Shown: positions 26,439 to 36,142 of the stretch, in pieces
Numbering within the stretch: the first letter of the stretch is position 1
How the letters are laid out: each line of letters starts with the position of its first letter
Assembly (NCBI GenBank): GCA_001939945.1
Contig: MOEB01000009.1
Coordinates: 1-64,000 of the forward strand
Direction: 5' to 3'
Source: Aerophototrophica crusticola
GTDB taxonomy: Bacteria > Pseudomonadota > Alphaproteobacteria > Azospirillales > Azospirillaceae
DNA: 64,000 nucleotides
The notes under the pieces: generated by a model
Told to the model about the DNA's origin: nothing
The model's database searches: none
What the model saw: the letters and a program-made list of their open reading frames with translations, nothing else
Made by a program: the position numbers and the translations under genes

Positions 26439-27187
26439 TGCCCGTCGTCCTTGAACATGCGCTCACCGCTCAGCATGGTGCTGATCATGCTCTGGCGGCT
26501 CATGATGTCTTCCCGGATCGCCGCGTAGATGTGGATGATGGCGAAGACCAGCATCACCCACATGGCCGCCCGGTGCAGGGTGTGGACCCACAAGGTGTTC
26601 GGGCCAAGCAGGTCGATGACCCAGCCGAAGGCGGCGAACCACCAGCTCCCCTGGCCCTGCCCCTCCGCGTACAGCGCGCAGCCGGTCAGGATCAGGAACA
26701 CCAGGGTCAGGTTGAACATGGTGAACATGGCCAGGTGGGCCAGGGGGTTGTGCCCCTCGTACTTCTTCGGCTCCGGCACCAGGAACAGGTACCACTTGGC
26801 CTCCCACACCACTTCCTTCCACCAGCGGGCGTTCCAGAAGGGGATGTAGAAGATCTGCCGGGAATGCTTGTTGCCGACGAAGGCCCAGAAGATGCGCGCC
26901 AGGTAGGCCACCACCAGCGCCTGCCCCGCCGCGAAGTGGGCGAAGCGGATATAGCCCATCAGGAAGGCGTCGCTTGCCTCCCCCGGCATGGAGGGCAAGG
27001 GCCGGCCGATGAAGAAGCCAGTGGCGATCAGCACCACGATCAGCAGGGCGTTGACCCAGTGCCAAAGGCGCACCGGCGCCTCATAGACATAGATGGCCGT
27101 GCGCTGGCCGAGCTGCACGCCCACGCCGGCCTCGTCGGTGCCGGCAAGGCCGCGGGGGCGGGGGTCGGTGGGGAGTTCGGCATACAT
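26435..27187 (-). CDS. hupC: HupC, cytochrome b subunit of uptake hydrogenase
   Basis: A 250-residue integral membrane cytochrome b that anchors HupSL and passes electrons to the quinone pool. Four helices are visible: LWHWVNALLIVVLIATGFFIG, HFAAGQALVVAYLARIFW, MFTMFNLTLVFLILTGCALY and LHRAAMWVMLVFAIIHIY, with histidines positioned for two haems. The start at 27187 (MYAELP) precedes the helices by about 40 residues. hupL ends 14 bp upstream. Confidence 0.96.
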   Translation of the reverse strand: MYAELPTDPRPRGLAGTDEAGVGVQLGQRTAIYVYEAPVRLWHWVNALLIVVLIATGFFIGRPLPSMPGEASDAFLMGYIRFAHFAAGQALVVAYLARIFWAFVGNKHSRQIFYIPFWNARWWKEVVWEAKWYLFLVPEPKKYEGHNPLAHLAMFTMFNLTLVFLILTGCALYAEGQGQGSWWFAAFGWVIDLLGPNTLWVHTLHRAAMWVMLVFAIIHIYAAIREDIMSRQSMISTMLSGERMFKDDGQ

Positions 27188-27201
27188 GGCGCCCCTCCCC
27201 C

Positions 27202-28995
27202 TTACCGGACCTGGACGCGGGTCAGCTCCTGACCCTCCGGCGACATGACGTGGGTGGAGCAGGCCAGGCACGGGTCGAAGCTGTGCAGGGTGCGCAGGAT
27301 TTCCAGCGGCTGGTCAGGCACCTGCATGGGCGTGTCCAGCAACGACGCCTCGAAGGCGCCGATGTTGCCCTGGTTGTCGCGGGGGCTGCCGTTCCAGGTG
27401 GTGGGGACGACGGCCTGGTAGTTGTCGATCTTGCCATCCCGGATCTTGATCCAGTGGCCCAATGCCCCGCGCGGCGCCTCGGTGAAGCCCACGCCCTTGC
27501 ATTCCTTCGGCCAGGTGGACGGGTCCCACTTGGTGGTGTTGGCGGTGCTGCTGTCGCCGGCCTTGATGGTGGCCACCAGCTTGTCCTGGAAGTGGCGCAG
27601 CTTCACCGCCGCCCACTCGCACTCCAGCCCGCGGGCCAAGGTGCGGCCGAGGGTGGAGAACAGGGCCGACACCGGCGCGTCCAGGTCCCGCAGGGCCTTG
27701 TCCACCGGCTCCTTGAACTCGGGGTTGCCCTGGGCGTAGCCAATGATGTAGCGGGCCAGGGGGCCCACCTCCATGGCGTTGCCCTTCCAGCGGGGCGCCT
27801 TGATCCAGCTGTACTTGCCGCCCTCGTCCACCGCCTCGATGCGGGTCCGGGTGCCCTTGGCGTTGGGGCCCAGCACATAGTTGGCCTTGGTCACCCCGTC
27901 CCAGGGGTGCAGGCCCTTGGATTCGTCGTCATAGGTGTACCAGCTATGCGGCACGAACTCCTGGATCTCCGACGGGTCGGTCAGGTCCACGTCGTGGATC
28001 TTGGTCAGGTCGCCGTTGATGATGGCGCCGCGGGGGAACAGCAGGGACTTGGCGCTGTAGTCGTTGGCGTGCTCCGGGATGTCGCCATAGGACAGCACCG
28101 ACTTGGACGACAGCCCGCCGCCATACATCCAACCCTTGTAGAAGCTGGCGATGGCCATCAGGTCGGGGATGTAGACCTTGCGCGTGAACTCCAGCGTCTG
28201 GTCGATGATGCTGCTGACCAGGTTCAGCTGCACCATGTTGATGGCGCCCACCGCGCCCACGCCATGCACGTTGATGGGGCAGGGAACGCCGCCCACCAAC
28301 CAGTTGGGATGGGGGTTCTTGCCGCCATAGATCGTGTGGATCTTCACGATCTCCTTCTGGAAGTCGAGCGCCTCCAGATAGTGCGCCACGGCCATGAGGT
28401 TGGCCTCCGGCGGCAGCTTGTAGCCGGGGTGGCCCCAATAGCCGTTCTTGAAGGGGCCGAGCTGGCCGGACTCCACGAACTTCTTCAGCCGGTTCTGCAA
28501 ATCCTTGAAATAGCCGGGAGAGGACAGGGGCCAGTCGCTGATGCTCTGCGCCAGTTCCGACGTCGCCTTCGGGTCCGCCTTCAGGGCGCTGACCACGTCC
28601 ACCCAGTCCAGCGCGTGCAGATGGTAGAAGTGCACGAGGTGGTCATGCACCTGCAGCGTCAGCTGCATGATGTTGCGGATGCTGTTGGCGTTCTCGGGGA
28701 TGGAGATGTTCAGCGCGTTCTCCACCGCCCGCACGCTGGTCAGGGCGTGGGTGCCGGTGCAGACGCCGCAGATCCGCTCGGTGAAGGCCCAGGCGTCGCG
28801 CGGGTCGCGGCCCTTCAGGATCACCTCCAGGCCGCGCCACATGGTGCCGGTGGACACGGCGTTGCGGATGACGCCCTGGTCGTCCAGGTTTACCTCCACC
28901 CGCATGTGGCCCTCGATGCGGGTGACGGGGTCGACGACGACGCGCCGGCCCGTGTTGTCCAGGTTGAAGCCGTTGGGCGTGGTGACGGCGGGCAT
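27202..28995 (-). CDS. hupL: HupL, [NiFe] hydrogenase large subunit
   Basis: A 597-residue catalytic subunit that oxidises hydrogen at the nickel-iron site in the periplasm. The N-terminal cysteine pair is in [11 protein letters not shown] (Cys76, Cys79) and the C-terminal pair in [10 protein letters not shown] 15-residue tail after that His ([15 protein letters not shown]) is the segment HupD would cut. [16 protein letters not shown] and GHMRVEVN are typical of group 1 membrane-bound uptake enzymes. It follows hupS by 50 bp. Confidence 0.98.
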   Translation of the reverse strand: MPAVTTPNGFNLDNTGRRVVVDPVTRIEGHMRVEVNLDDQGVIRNAVSTGTMWRGLEVILKGRDPRDAWAFTERICGVCTGTHALTSVRAVENALNISIPENANSIRNIMQLTLQVHDHLVHFYHLHALDWVDVVSALKADPKATSELAQSISDWPLSSPGYFKDLQNRLKKFVESGQLGPFKNGYWGHPGYKLPPEANLMAVAHYLEALDFQKEIVKIHTIYGGKNPHPNWLVGGVPCPINVHGVGAVGAINMVQLNLVSSIIDQTLEFTRKVYIPDLMAIASFYKGWMYGGGLSSKSVLSYGDIPEHANDYSAKSLLFPRGAIINGDLTKIHDVDLTDPSEIQEFVPHSWYTYDDESKGLHPWDGVTKANYVLGPNAKGTRTRIEAVDEGGKYSWIKAPRWKGNAMEVGPLARYIIGYAQGNPEFKEPVDKALRDLDAPVSALFSTLGRTLARGLECEWAAVKLRHFQDKLVATIKAGDSSTANTTKWDPSTWPKECKGVGFTEAPRGALGHWIKIRDGKIDNYQAVVPTTWNGSPRDNQGNIGAFEASLLDTPMQVPDQPLEILRTLHSFDPCLACSTHVMSPEGQELTRVQVR

Positions 28996-29045
28996 GGGAT
29001 CGGTCCTCCCCGGGGGCGCTCTGCGGCGTTCTGGTCTTTAAGGGA

Positions 29046-30146
29046 TCAAGGCGTGGGCGGCTGCGGCGGGGTGGTCATCCCCGCCTTGGTGCGCGCGCGG
29101 TGCACGGCGCTGACGCCCGCATGGGCCGCCACGGCGGCGGTCACCACCCCGGCCACGGCACCGCCGATGCTGTCGGCGTTGGCTTCCGCCCCGAACTGCG
29201 GGATGTCGGTCAGGCGGCTGTAGAACGGCCCCTTGTCCCAGAACCCGTCCTCGGAGCAGCCGATGCAGCCATGGCCGGACTGGATGGGGAAGGACAGCCC
29301 GTCGTTCCAGCGCACGGTGGAGCAGGCGTTGTAGGTGGTCGGGCCCTTGCAGCCCATCTTGTACAGGCAATAGCCCTTGCGCGCCTGGTCGTCGTCCCAG
29401 GCCTCCACGAACTGGCCGGCGTCGAAGTGCGGCCGGCGGTAGCATTTGTCGTGGATGCGCTGGCCATAGAACATGGTCGGCCGCCCCTGCCGGTCCAGCT
29501 CCGGGATACGGTCGAAGGTCAGCATGTAGGTGATGACGCCGGTCATCACCTCGGCGATGGGCGGGCAGCCCGGCACCTTGATGATGGGCTTGTTCTTGAT
29601 GACCTTGTCCACGGGGGTGGCCTGGGTCGGGTTCGGCTTGGCCGCCTGCACGCAGCCCCAGGAGGCGCAGGACCCCCAGGAGATCACGGCCATGGAATCG
29701 TCACAGACCTCGCGGAGCTGCTCCACGAACGGCCGGCCGCCGATGATGCAATACATGCCGTCGTCGGCCAGCGGCGGGTTGCCCTCGATCGCGGCGATGT
29801 AGCGGCCTTTGTACTCGTGCCGGATCTCTTCCAGGATGGCCTCGGCCTGGTGGCCGGCGCTGGCCATCAGCGTGTCGTCATAGTCCAGGCTGATCATGGA
29901 CAGGACCACGTCCTTGACCAGCGGGTGGGCGGAGCGGATGAAGCTCTCGGAGCAGCAGGTGCACTCCAGCCCGTGCAGCCACAGCACGGGGATGCGCGGC
30001 TTCGTCTCCATGGCATGGGCGATCTTCGGCACGAAGGCCGGGCCCAGGCCCAACGACGCCGCGGTCAGGGAGCAGAACTTCATGAAGTTGCGGCGGCTGA
30101 TGCCCTGCCGCCGGATGACGTCGTAGAACGTTTCCAACCGTGCCAT
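29046..30146 (-). CDS. hupS: HupS, [NiFe] hydrogenase small subunit, oxygen-tolerant type
   Basis: A 366-residue iron-sulfur subunit exported through Tat: ISRRNFMKF at residues 16-24 is the twin-arginine motif, with cleavage probably near 46. The proximal cluster has six cysteines, Cys62, 64 and 65 in ECTCCSES, Cys160 and 165 in SCASWGC, and Cys194 in VPGCPP. The two extra ones replace the glycines of standard enzymes and mark the [4Fe-3S] cluster of oxygen-tolerant hydrogenases. Distal and medial cluster ligands follow ([29 protein letters not shown]). A C-terminal membrane helix (about 325-345) anchors it near HupC. First gene of the operon, with GGGAGG upstream. Confidence 0.97.
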   Translation of the reverse strand: MARLETFYDVIRRQGISRRNFMKFCSLTAASLGLGPAFVPKIAHAMETKPRIPVLWLHGLECTCCSESFIRSAHPLVKDVVLSMISLDYDDTLMASAGHQAEAILEEIRHEYKGRYIAAIEGNPPLADDGMYCIIGGRPFVEQLREVCDDSMAVISWGSCASWGCVQAAKPNPTQATPVDKVIKNKPIIKVPGCPPIAEVMTGVITYMLTFDRIPELDRQGRPTMFYGQRIHDKCYRRPHFDAGQFVEAWDDDQARKGYCLYKMGCKGPTTYNACSTVRWNDGLSFPIQSGHGCIGCSEDGFWDKGPFYSRLTDIPQFGAEANADSIGGAVAGVVTAAVAAHAGVSAVHRARTKAGMTTPPQPPTP

Positions 30147-30283
30147 GGCGCGTCCTCCCGGGCCGCAAGCGTCGCCGTCCGGTCTTTCGCCGCGGCGGGT
30201 GTTATCGTCGCTCCGCCACAGGGCAGCAGTGCGCGCCCGCGGGGAAAAGTCCGCCAGGGTTGCCCGGATAAACCGCCCGCACC

Positions 30284-30297
30284 TTGATCTAGATCAA
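30284..30297. promoter_or_regulatory. Perfect FNR/FixK-type box between hupS and hupE
   Basis: TTGATCTAGATCAA is an exact match to the FNR-family consensus TTGAT-N4-ATCAA. It lies 138 bp before hupS and 121 bp before hupE. For hupE, TATTCT at 30322-30327 is correctly spaced as a -10 if the box is centred near -41.5. Control by an FnrL- or FixK-like protein under low oxygen is inferred. Confidence 0.75.
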
Positions 30298-30352
30298 ATC
30301 GCGACGAGAGGACTTGACGAATATTCTCCAGTTCACGGGCGAACAAAGTTGT

Positions 30353-30381
30353 TTGTGATCCACGCCTGTTTGCCACATAAT
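30353..30381 (+). promoter_or_regulatory. Candidate sigma-70 promoter for hupE
   Basis: TTGTGA (30353-30358) and CATAAT (30376-30381) are separated by 17 bp, in an AT-richer patch just before hupE. A second, FNR-activated start further upstream is possible. Prediction only. Confidence 0.35.
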
Positions 30382-30417
30382 GATTACCTGAGCTAATCTT
30401 TCCCGGAGGAACCGAGC

Positions 30418-31017
30418 ATGCTGTCGCGCAAGCCCCTCGCCGCCCTGGCCGCCTCGGCCGCCCTCCTGGTGCCGTTCCCGGCGCTGGCCCACACGGGCGT
30501 CGACCACGGGCACAGCCTGGTGCAGGGGCTGGCGCACCCCGTCGGCGGGCCGGACCATCTGCTGGCCATGGTGGCGGTGGGCCTGCTGGCGGCGCGGTTC
30601 GGCGGGCGGTCCCTCTGGGCCCTGCCGGCCCTGTTCCTGGGGGGCATGCTGGCGGGCGGCCTGATGGGCATGGCCGGGCTGGCCCTGCCGGCGGTGGAGC
30701 CAGGCATCCTGGCCTCGGTCGTCCTGCTGGGTACCCTGCTGTGCCTGGCGCCGCAGGCCCTGGCCCCCGCGGGCATGTTGCTGGCGGGCCTGTCCGGCCT
30801 GTTCCACGGCTACGCCCACGGGGCGGAGATGCCGGCCGCCGGCAGCGCGCTCACCTACGGCCTGGGCTTCCTGCTCTCCACCGCCACCCTGCACGGGCTG
30901 GGGGTGCTGGCCGTGCTGGGCCTGCAAGAGAAGCTGGCCCGCCCGGCGGCGGCCACCGCGGTCCGTGTCGCCGGCCTCGCCATCGGCGTGGCGGGCGTCG
31001 GATTGGCGGTGGCCTGA
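30418..31017 (+). CDS. hupE: HupE/UreJ-family nickel permease
   Basis: A 199-residue inner-membrane protein with a signal peptide ending PALAH, then six predicted helices. The metal-binding motif HPVGGPDHLLAM matches the HPxxGxDH signature, and HGYAHGAEM is a second His-rich site. HupE supplies nickel for hydrogenase by facilitated uptake. In rhizobia hupE lies inside the operon after hupD; here it is divergent and shares the regulatory region with hupS. GGAGGA lies 7 bp before the ATG. Confidence 0.95.
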   Translation: MLSRKPLAALAASAALLVPFPALAHTGVDHGHSLVQGLAHPVGGPDHLLAMVAVGLLAARFGGRSLWALPALFLGGMLAGGLMGMAGLALPAVEPGILASVVLLGTLLCLAPQALAPAGMLLAGLSGLFHGYAHGAEMPAAGSALTYGLGFLLSTATLHGLGVLAVLGLQEKLARPAAATAVRVAGLAIGVAGVGLAVA

Positions 31018-31052
31018 CAAGGGTTCCCATTCCCCTCAAGGGCCCAACCGTC

Positions 31053-31142
31053 TCCCCTGCGAAAGCAGGGGCCCACGGTTCTTGGCCCCCCAGCCAGCGG
31101 TTCCCTGGTCACAAAACTGTGGGCCCCTGCTTTCGCAGGGGA
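31053..31142. repeat. 92-bp-family double-hairpin repeat, copy B
   Basis: A 90-bp copy with 19-bp perfect outer arms (31053-31071, 31124-31142), each also a CCCCTGC-GAAA-GCAGGGG hairpin. Pairing continues inward through GCCCACGGTT / AACTGTGGGC. It lies between the convergent hupE and paoC-like genes and could help stop transcription. A separate hairpin, CCCTCTCCCCAGGGAGAGGG, follows at 31181-31200. Confidence 0.85.
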
Positions 31143-31206
31143 AACAGGGAAGGCGGACCGCCGGATCAGGAAGACGCGCACCCTCTCCCCAGGGAGAGGG
31201 CACGAC

Positions 31207-33426
31207 TCACACCAGCGACTCCGGCCGGATCGGCAGGTCGCGGATGCGCTTGCCGGTGGCGTGGTAGACGGCGTTGGCGATGGCCGCCGCCGTGCCCACG
31301 TTGGACAGCTCGCCGATGCCCTTGACGCCGATGGGGTTCACCTGCGTGTCCACCTCCGGCACCATGATGATCTCCACCAGCGGCACGTCGGCGTTCACGG
31401 GGATCAGGTACTCCGCGATGTTGGCGTTGACGTAGCGGGCGCGCTTCTCGTCGATCTCCGTCGCCTCGTGTAGCGCCGACCCGATGCCCCAGATCATGCC
31501 GCCCAGATACTGGCTGCGGGCGGTGCGGGGGTTCAGGATGCGACCGCCGGCGAAGGCGCCGGTGATGCGGGGCACGCGGATCTCCTTGGTGCGGGAATGG
31601 ATGCGCACCTCCACGAACTCCGCCCCGAAGGCGAACATGGCGGGCTTGGGCGTGCCACCGCCCCGCTCCGCGCTGCCGCCGCCCATGCGCCCCTCATGCA
31701 GGGCGGCCAAGCCCTTTTCCCCGCCCGGCGGGGCCCATTCCGCGTATTCCTCCAGCGAGCCGACCTTCAGCTTCTCGAACATCCCTGCCAGGGCCTTCGG
31801 GTCGGCGGGCACGGAGCCGCCCAGCCGTTCCCGGATGCGGTCGCAGGCCACCTTGACGGCGGAGCAGGCGCTGGCCGTGGTCATGGAGCCGCCGGCAACC
31901 GGCCCGGGGGGAAGGCGGCTGTCGCCCAGCTCCACCACCACCTTGTCGGCGGGGATGCCCAGGAACTCCGCCGTCGCCTGCCCGATCACCGTATAGGCGC
32001 CGGTGCCCACGTCGTGGGCGGCCACCTGCACCCGGGCGCTGCCGTCGCCACCCAGCCGCACCCGGGCGGCCGACGGCATCATGTTGGTGGGATATGTCGC
32101 CGTGGCGCAGCCCCAGCCCACCAGCCACTCCCCATCCCGCATGGAGCCCGGCCGCGGGTCGCGCCGGGACCAGCCGAACTGGGCCGCCGCCTCGTCATAG
32201 CATTTCATCAGCGACCGGCTGGTATAAGCCGCGCCGTTGATCGGGCTCTTCATGGTGTCGTTGATCCGGCGCAGCTCCACCGGGTCCATGTTGAGCGCCA
32301 CCGCCAGCTCGTCCATGGCACATTCCAGCGCGTACATGTACGGCACCTCGGGCGGGGAGCGCATGAAGCCCGGCGTGTTCCGGTCCGCCTTGACCAGGTT
32401 CACCTTGGTCCAGACGTTGGGGCTGGCATACATCTCCGCCGTGTTCTCGGTGCCGGCCACGTCGTAATTGTCGACCATGGAGGTCAGCTCCCACCCCTCA
32501 TGGCCATAGGCGGTCAGCTTCCCGTCCGGGGTGGCGCCCAGGCGGACACGGTGCCGCGTCTCCGCCCGGTATGTGGTGATGAAGAAGCCCTGGTCGCGGG
32601 CCACCACCAGCTTCACCGGCCGGTTGAACTGCCGCGCCAGGGCGGCGACCAGGGCCGTGCGCTGGGTCGGCGCGCCCTTGGACCCGAAGGCGCCGCCCAC
32701 ATAGGGGTTGATGACATGCACCTTCTCCGGCGGCAGCGCCAACTGCCGGGCGACGCAGTTCTTCAGGGAATAGACGAACTGGCTCGGCTCATAGATGGTC
32801 AGCTCGTCCCCGTTCCAGACGGCGGTGGTGCTGAACAGCTCGATGGGGTTGTGGTGCTGGGTGGGGGTGAAATACTCCGCGTCCACGGTCACGGCCGCGT
32901 CTGCCAACCCCTTGTCGATGTCGCCGACGCCCACATCCTTGTGGGACTTCTTCACCGCGGCCAGCTCCACCGTCTGCGCGCCGGGGGACCGGAAGCCGGC
33001 CACCGGCTCCGCCACCTCATACTCCACCCGCAGCCGGTGCGCGGCCTCCCGCGCCGTCTCATAGCTGTCGGCCAGGACCACGCCGATGATCTGCCCGGCA
33101 TGGTGGATGTCCGGCCCCTGCAACGGCACCAGGGAGGTGGAGACGTAGCCGCCGTCGCCGAAGAAGGCCACCTTCTCCCGCTTCGGCGCGTTCTCATGCG
33201 TGATGATGGCCAGCACGCCGGGGATGCCCTTCGCCTCATCCGCCAGGAAGCGGCGCACCTTGCCCTTGGCGATGGCGCTGGTCACCAGGAAGGCCCAAGC
33301 CGGGTTGCTCACCGGTTCGTCCGCGGCATAGCGGGCGCGGCCGGTGACCTTGGACCGCGCCTCATAGCGCGGGTCCGGCTTGCCCATGTTCTCCATCGGC
33401 GGGGGGACGGGGGGGACGGGCTGCAT
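31207..33426 (-). CDS. paoC: Molybdenum hydroxylase large subunit, PaoC-like aldehyde oxidoreductase
   Basis: A 739-residue catalytic subunit of the xanthine dehydrogenase family, with the two-part aldehyde-oxidase domain: VTGRARYAADEP at the start, then the Moco-binding domain with GGAFGSKGAPTQ and the motif VGTGAYTVIGQATAEFLG. The catalytic Glu is in GVKGIGELSN (about residue 706). Its gene neighbours encode the FAD and [2Fe-2S] subunits, the same order as E. coli paoABC read in reverse. GGAGG lies 6 bp before the start, one base after the FAD subunit stop. Likely oxidises aldehydes in the periplasm. Confidence 0.9.
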   Translation of the reverse strand: MQPVPPVPPPMENMGKPDPRYEARSKVTGRARYAADEPVSNPAWAFLVTSAIAKGKVRRFLADEAKGIPGVLAIITHENAPKREKVAFFGDGGYVSTSLVPLQGPDIHHAGQIIGVVLADSYETAREAAHRLRVEYEVAEPVAGFRSPGAQTVELAAVKKSHKDVGVGDIDKGLADAAVTVDAEYFTPTQHHNPIELFSTTAVWNGDELTIYEPSQFVYSLKNCVARQLALPPEKVHVINPYVGGAFGSKGAPTQRTALVAALARQFNRPVKLVVARDQGFFITTYRAETRHRVRLGATPDGKLTAYGHEGWELTSMVDNYDVAGTENTAEMYASPNVWTKVNLVKADRNTPGFMRSPPEVPYMYALECAMDELAVALNMDPVELRRINDTMKSPINGAAYTSRSLMKCYDEAAAQFGWSRRDPRPGSMRDGEWLVGWGCATATYPTNMMPSAARVRLGGDGSARVQVAAHDVGTGAYTVIGQATAEFLGIPADKVVVELGDSRLPPGPVAGGSMTTASACSAVKVACDRIRERLGGSVPADPKALAGMFEKLKVGSLEEYAEWAPPGGEKGLAALHEGRMGGGSAERGGGTPKPAMFAFGAEFVEVRIHSRTKEIRVPRITGAFAGGRILNPRTARSQYLGGMIWGIGSALHEATEIDEKRARYVNANIAEYLIPVNADVPLVEIIMVPEVDTQVNPIGVKGIGELSNVGTAAAIANAVYHATGKRIRDLPIRPESLV

Positions 33427-33427
33427 C

Positions 33428-34444
33428 TCAGACCTCCATCGCCTTGGCGGCCATCAGGGCACGGACCAGGGTCTGCCGGCCCACGGGCACCTTGAAGTCG
33501 TTATGGCCGTGGGTACGGGCGGCGGCGAACTCCGCCTCCGCCGCCTTCTCCGCCGCGGCCTCGTCCAGCACCTGGCCGCGCAGGGCCTCCTCCGCCTTGC
33601 GGGCGCGCCAGGGCACGGTGGCAACGCCGCCCAGGCCGATGCGCACGTCGCGCACCCGCTCCCCGTCCAGGTCCAGCCCCACGGCGGCGCTGGCCAGGGC
33701 GAAGGCGTAGCTCTCCCGGTCCCGCACCTTCAGGTACAGGGACCGCCTGGCCGCCGCGCTGGCGGGCACGTTGAAGGCGGTGATCAGCTCCCCCGGCACC
33801 AGCGTCGTCTCGATATGCGGCGTGTCCGCCGGCGGCTTGTGCAGTTCGGCGAAGGGGATCACCCGCGGGCCGCGGGGGCCCATCACCTCCACATTCGTGT
33901 CCAGGGCCACCAGGGCCTGGGCCCAGTCGCCGGGGTAGCTGGCGATGCAGGCCTCAGACACGCCCAGGATCGCGTGCAGCCGGTTGTGCCCGTCCAGGGC
34001 GGCGCAGCCGGAGCCCGGTTCGCGCTTGTTGCACTGGCCATAGGCGATCTCCCGGAAATAGGGGCAGCGGGTGCGTTGCAGCACGTTGCCCCCCAGCCGG
34101 GCCATGGTGCGGAGCTGCTGGCTGGCGGCCAGGGCCAAGCTTTGCGCCACCATCGGGAACTGCTGCACCAGCAGCGGGTGCTCCGCCGCGTCCGACATGC
34201 GCACCAGGGCGCCGATGCGCACCCCCTGGGGCGTCTGCTGGATGCGCCCGGCCTCCGCCTTCTCCAGCGGCGTGATGTCCACCAGGGTGGCGGGGCGCAT
34301 CACGTCCAGCTTCATCAGGTCCAGCAGCGTGGTGCCGCCGCCGATGAACTGCACCGGCGACCTGACATGGGCGTCGGACGGGACCGCCGCCATCTGCACG
34401 GCGGCACGGGCATCGGGGGCCTGCTCATAGGTGAAGGGGCGCAT
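33428..34444 (-). CDS. paoB: Molybdenum hydroxylase FAD subunit, PaoB-like
   Basis: A 338-residue FAD-binding subunit of the CoxM/XdhB type. FAD contacts fit [17 protein letters not shown] and [20 protein letters not shown]; cysteines in [19 protein letters not shown] match the [4Fe-4S] cluster typical of PaoB. The C-terminal domain includes [19 protein letters not shown]. Lies between the [2Fe-2S] subunit (3-bp gap) and the large subunit (1-bp gap). Confidence 0.9.
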   Translation of the reverse strand: MRPFTYEQAPDARAAVQMAAVPSDAHVRSPVQFIGGGTTLLDLMKLDVMRPATLVDITPLEKAEAGRIQQTPQGVRIGALVRMSDAAEHPLLVQQFPMVAQSLALAASQQLRTMARLGGNVLQRTRCPYFREIAYGQCNKREPGSGCAALDGHNRLHAILGVSEACIASYPGDWAQALVALDTNVEVMGPRGPRVIPFAELHKPPADTPHIETTLVPGELITAFNVPASAAARRSLYLKVRDRESYAFALASAAVGLDLDGERVRDVRIGLGGVATVPWRARKAEEALRGQVLDEAAAEKAAEAEFAAARTHGHNDFKVPVGRQTLVRALMAAKAMEV

Positions 34445-34447
34445 GGC

Positions 34448-35074
34448 TCAGGCCCTCCCGGTCTTGACGACAGCCGCCTGTTTCACGGCGGCGACGATGT
34501 TGGGATAGGCGGCGCAGCGGCACAGGTTCCCGCTCATGAACTCGCGGATCGCCGCCTCGTCCCCGGCCCGGCCCTGCTCCACGCAGGCGGCGGCGGACAT
34601 GATCTGGCCCGGCGTGCAGTAGCCGCACTGGAAGGCGTCATTGTCGATGAAGGCTTGCTGCACCGGGTGCAGGGTCCCGTCCCGGCCCTCCAGCCCCTCG
34701 ATGCTGGTCACCGCCTTGCCCTGGGCCATGACCGCCAGGGTCAGGCAGGACAGGACCGGCTGGCCGTCCAGGTGCACGGTGCAGGCACCGCACTGGCCCT
34801 GGTCGCAGCCCTTCTTGGCCCCGGTCAGGCCGGCATGCTCCCGCAGCGCGTCCAGCAGGGTGGTGCGGATGTCCAGGGGCAGGCGGTAGTCGGTGCCGTT
34901 GACCTTCAGCACCATGTCCACCGGCGCCCGCGGGTCCGGGGCCCGGCCGGGCGCCTGCGCCGATGCCGCCCCGGCCCCCAACACCCCCGCCGCCAGCGGC
35001 ACGGCGGCGGTGGAGGCCGAGCTGGCCAGGAATCCCCGCCGGCTGACACCGGTTGCCTTCGTGTCTCCGCCCAT
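34448..35074 (-). CDS. paoA: Molybdenum hydroxylase [2Fe-2S] subunit with Tat signal, PaoA-like
   Basis: A 208-residue subunit with two [2Fe-2S] clusters. The first uses CDQGQCGAC and a later Cys in VLSC; the second uses CGYCTPG and LCRCAAYPN. The N-terminus has a Tat motif, SRRGFLASS, followed by a hydrophobic stretch ending ASAQA, so the enzyme is exported folded, carrying its partners. The start at 35074 has GGGAGG 5 bp upstream; an ATG 39 bp further up is in frame but lacks a binding site. Confidence 0.92.
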   Translation of the reverse strand: MGGDTKATGVSRRGFLASSASTAAVPLAAGVLGAGAASAQAPGRAPDPRAPVDMVLKVNGTDYRLPLDIRTTLLDALREHAGLTGAKKGCDQGQCGACTVHLDGQPVLSCLTLAVMAQGKAVTSIEGLEGRDGTLHPVQQAFIDNDAFQCGYCTPGQIMSAAACVEQGRAGDEAAIREFMSGNLCRCAAYPNIVAAVKQAAVVKTGRA

Positions 35075-35251
35075 CGCCGCCTCCCGCGCTTCTTGGGTCA
35101 CCGCGGTGCACAACCGGGAGAGCGGCGGAACGTTGCAGGGGTTGGTTGCAGATTACGGGCCGCTGATGTTGTGCGGCATATCCGCGGGGGGCTTCCGTGT
35201 CCGGCCCTGGTCAGGGCGGCGGGACGGGCCAACGCCCCGGCCGAGGCACGC

Positions 35252-36142
35252 TCACCCCACCAGCCCCATCGCCTTCGCCCGGTCCAGCAGGTTCTTCACG
35301 CTGCCGGCACTCCAGCGCGGCCGGCCGCGGGGGGTCTTGATCCCCGCCTCTTCCAGCTTCGCCGCCACGCCCAGCAGGGTGGGCTTCTCCAGCGTCTTCC
35401 ACAGCAGGACCACGCGGGCCAGCGCGTCCTCATCCTCCACCGTCCCGGCCCGGCTGGTGGGTTTCAGCAGCTCCTTGTCCGCCAGCCCGTCGCGGGCCAG
35501 CCGGCAGACGGCGCGGATCAGGCTGTCACGGGTCCAGGCCTTGCCGTCCATGGGGCGGGTGCGCTTGCGGTAGTTCAGCAGGCCGACGATCTCGTCCCAG
35601 GTGCGTCCCTCGCCCCGCATCTGCCGGACCTCCGGCAGGAAGTCCACGGCCGCCGCGGCCACGGCGTCGGAGCGGCGGTCCTCCCGCGCGCGCAGCACCT
35701 TGGCGATGGCGTCCGGGTCGCCCCGGCGCAGGCCCGGGTTGCCCCCCACCCGACCCCGGGCGCGGGCAAGGCTGAGGCCGAGCACCGTCCGCTCCCGCGC
35801 CGCCGTGCGCTCCATGCGGGCCAGCGCCTCGACCAGGGCCAGGGTGGCGGCCGCGTCGGCGGCCCCCGTGTCCACCGGTTCGCCCAGGCTGCGGAAGCCC
35901 ACACCCTTACCGCCCAACTCCGCCAGCAACCCGGCCAGGTGGGGGACGGAGCGGGCCACCCGGTCCAGCCGCGCCACCACCAGCACGTCACCGGCACGCA
36001 GGGCGGCCATGGCCTTCTTCCATTCCCCCCGGTTGGCGCCGCTGTCCTGGTAGACCCGGGCGCAGCCGGCGGCCTTCAGGGCACCGACCTGCGCTTCCGC
36101 CTTTTCCCCCGGGGCAGGGCGGGCATAGCCGATCAGGGGCAT
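35252..36142 (-). CDS. Serine-recombinase-like protein lacking the catalytic serine
   Basis: A 296-residue protein with the resolvase N-terminal fold and a recombinase-type helical region behind it. The usual YARVS start with the nucleophilic Ser reads IGYARPAPGEKA here, so the serine is replaced by Ala. The catalytic arginine region VVARLDRVARSV is kept, as is ERTVLGLSLARARGRVGG. The C-terminal half (LIRAVCRLARDGLADKELL and KTPRGRPRWSAGSVKNLLDRAK) looks like DNA-binding helices. No inverted repeats or target duplications flank it. It may be a DNA-binding protein derived from a recombinase rather than an active enzyme. Confidence 0.75.
   Translation of the reverse strand: MPLIGYARPAPGEKAEAQVGALKAAGCARVYQDSGANRGEWKKAMAALRAGDVLVVARLDRVARSVPHLAGLLAELGGKGVGFRSLGEPVDTGAADAAATLALVEALARMERTAARERTVLGLSLARARGRVGGNPGLRRGDPDAIAKVLRAREDRRSDAVAAAAVDFLPEVRQMRGEGRTWDEIVGLLNYRKRTRPMDGKAWTRDSLIRAVCRLARDGLADKELLKPTSRAGTVEDEDALARVVLLWKTLEKPTLLGVAAKLEEAGIKTPRGRPRWSAGSVKNLLDRAKAMGLVG

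Noticed and set aside
30147-30283. Sigma-54 promoter for hupS
   Set aside because: No TGGCAC-N5-TTGC element was found on the minus strand between the FNR-type box and the start.
35252-36142. Integrative element marked by the recombinase-like gene
   Set aside because: No attachment-site repeats, no tRNA, no cargo or phage genes, and the catalytic serine is missing.
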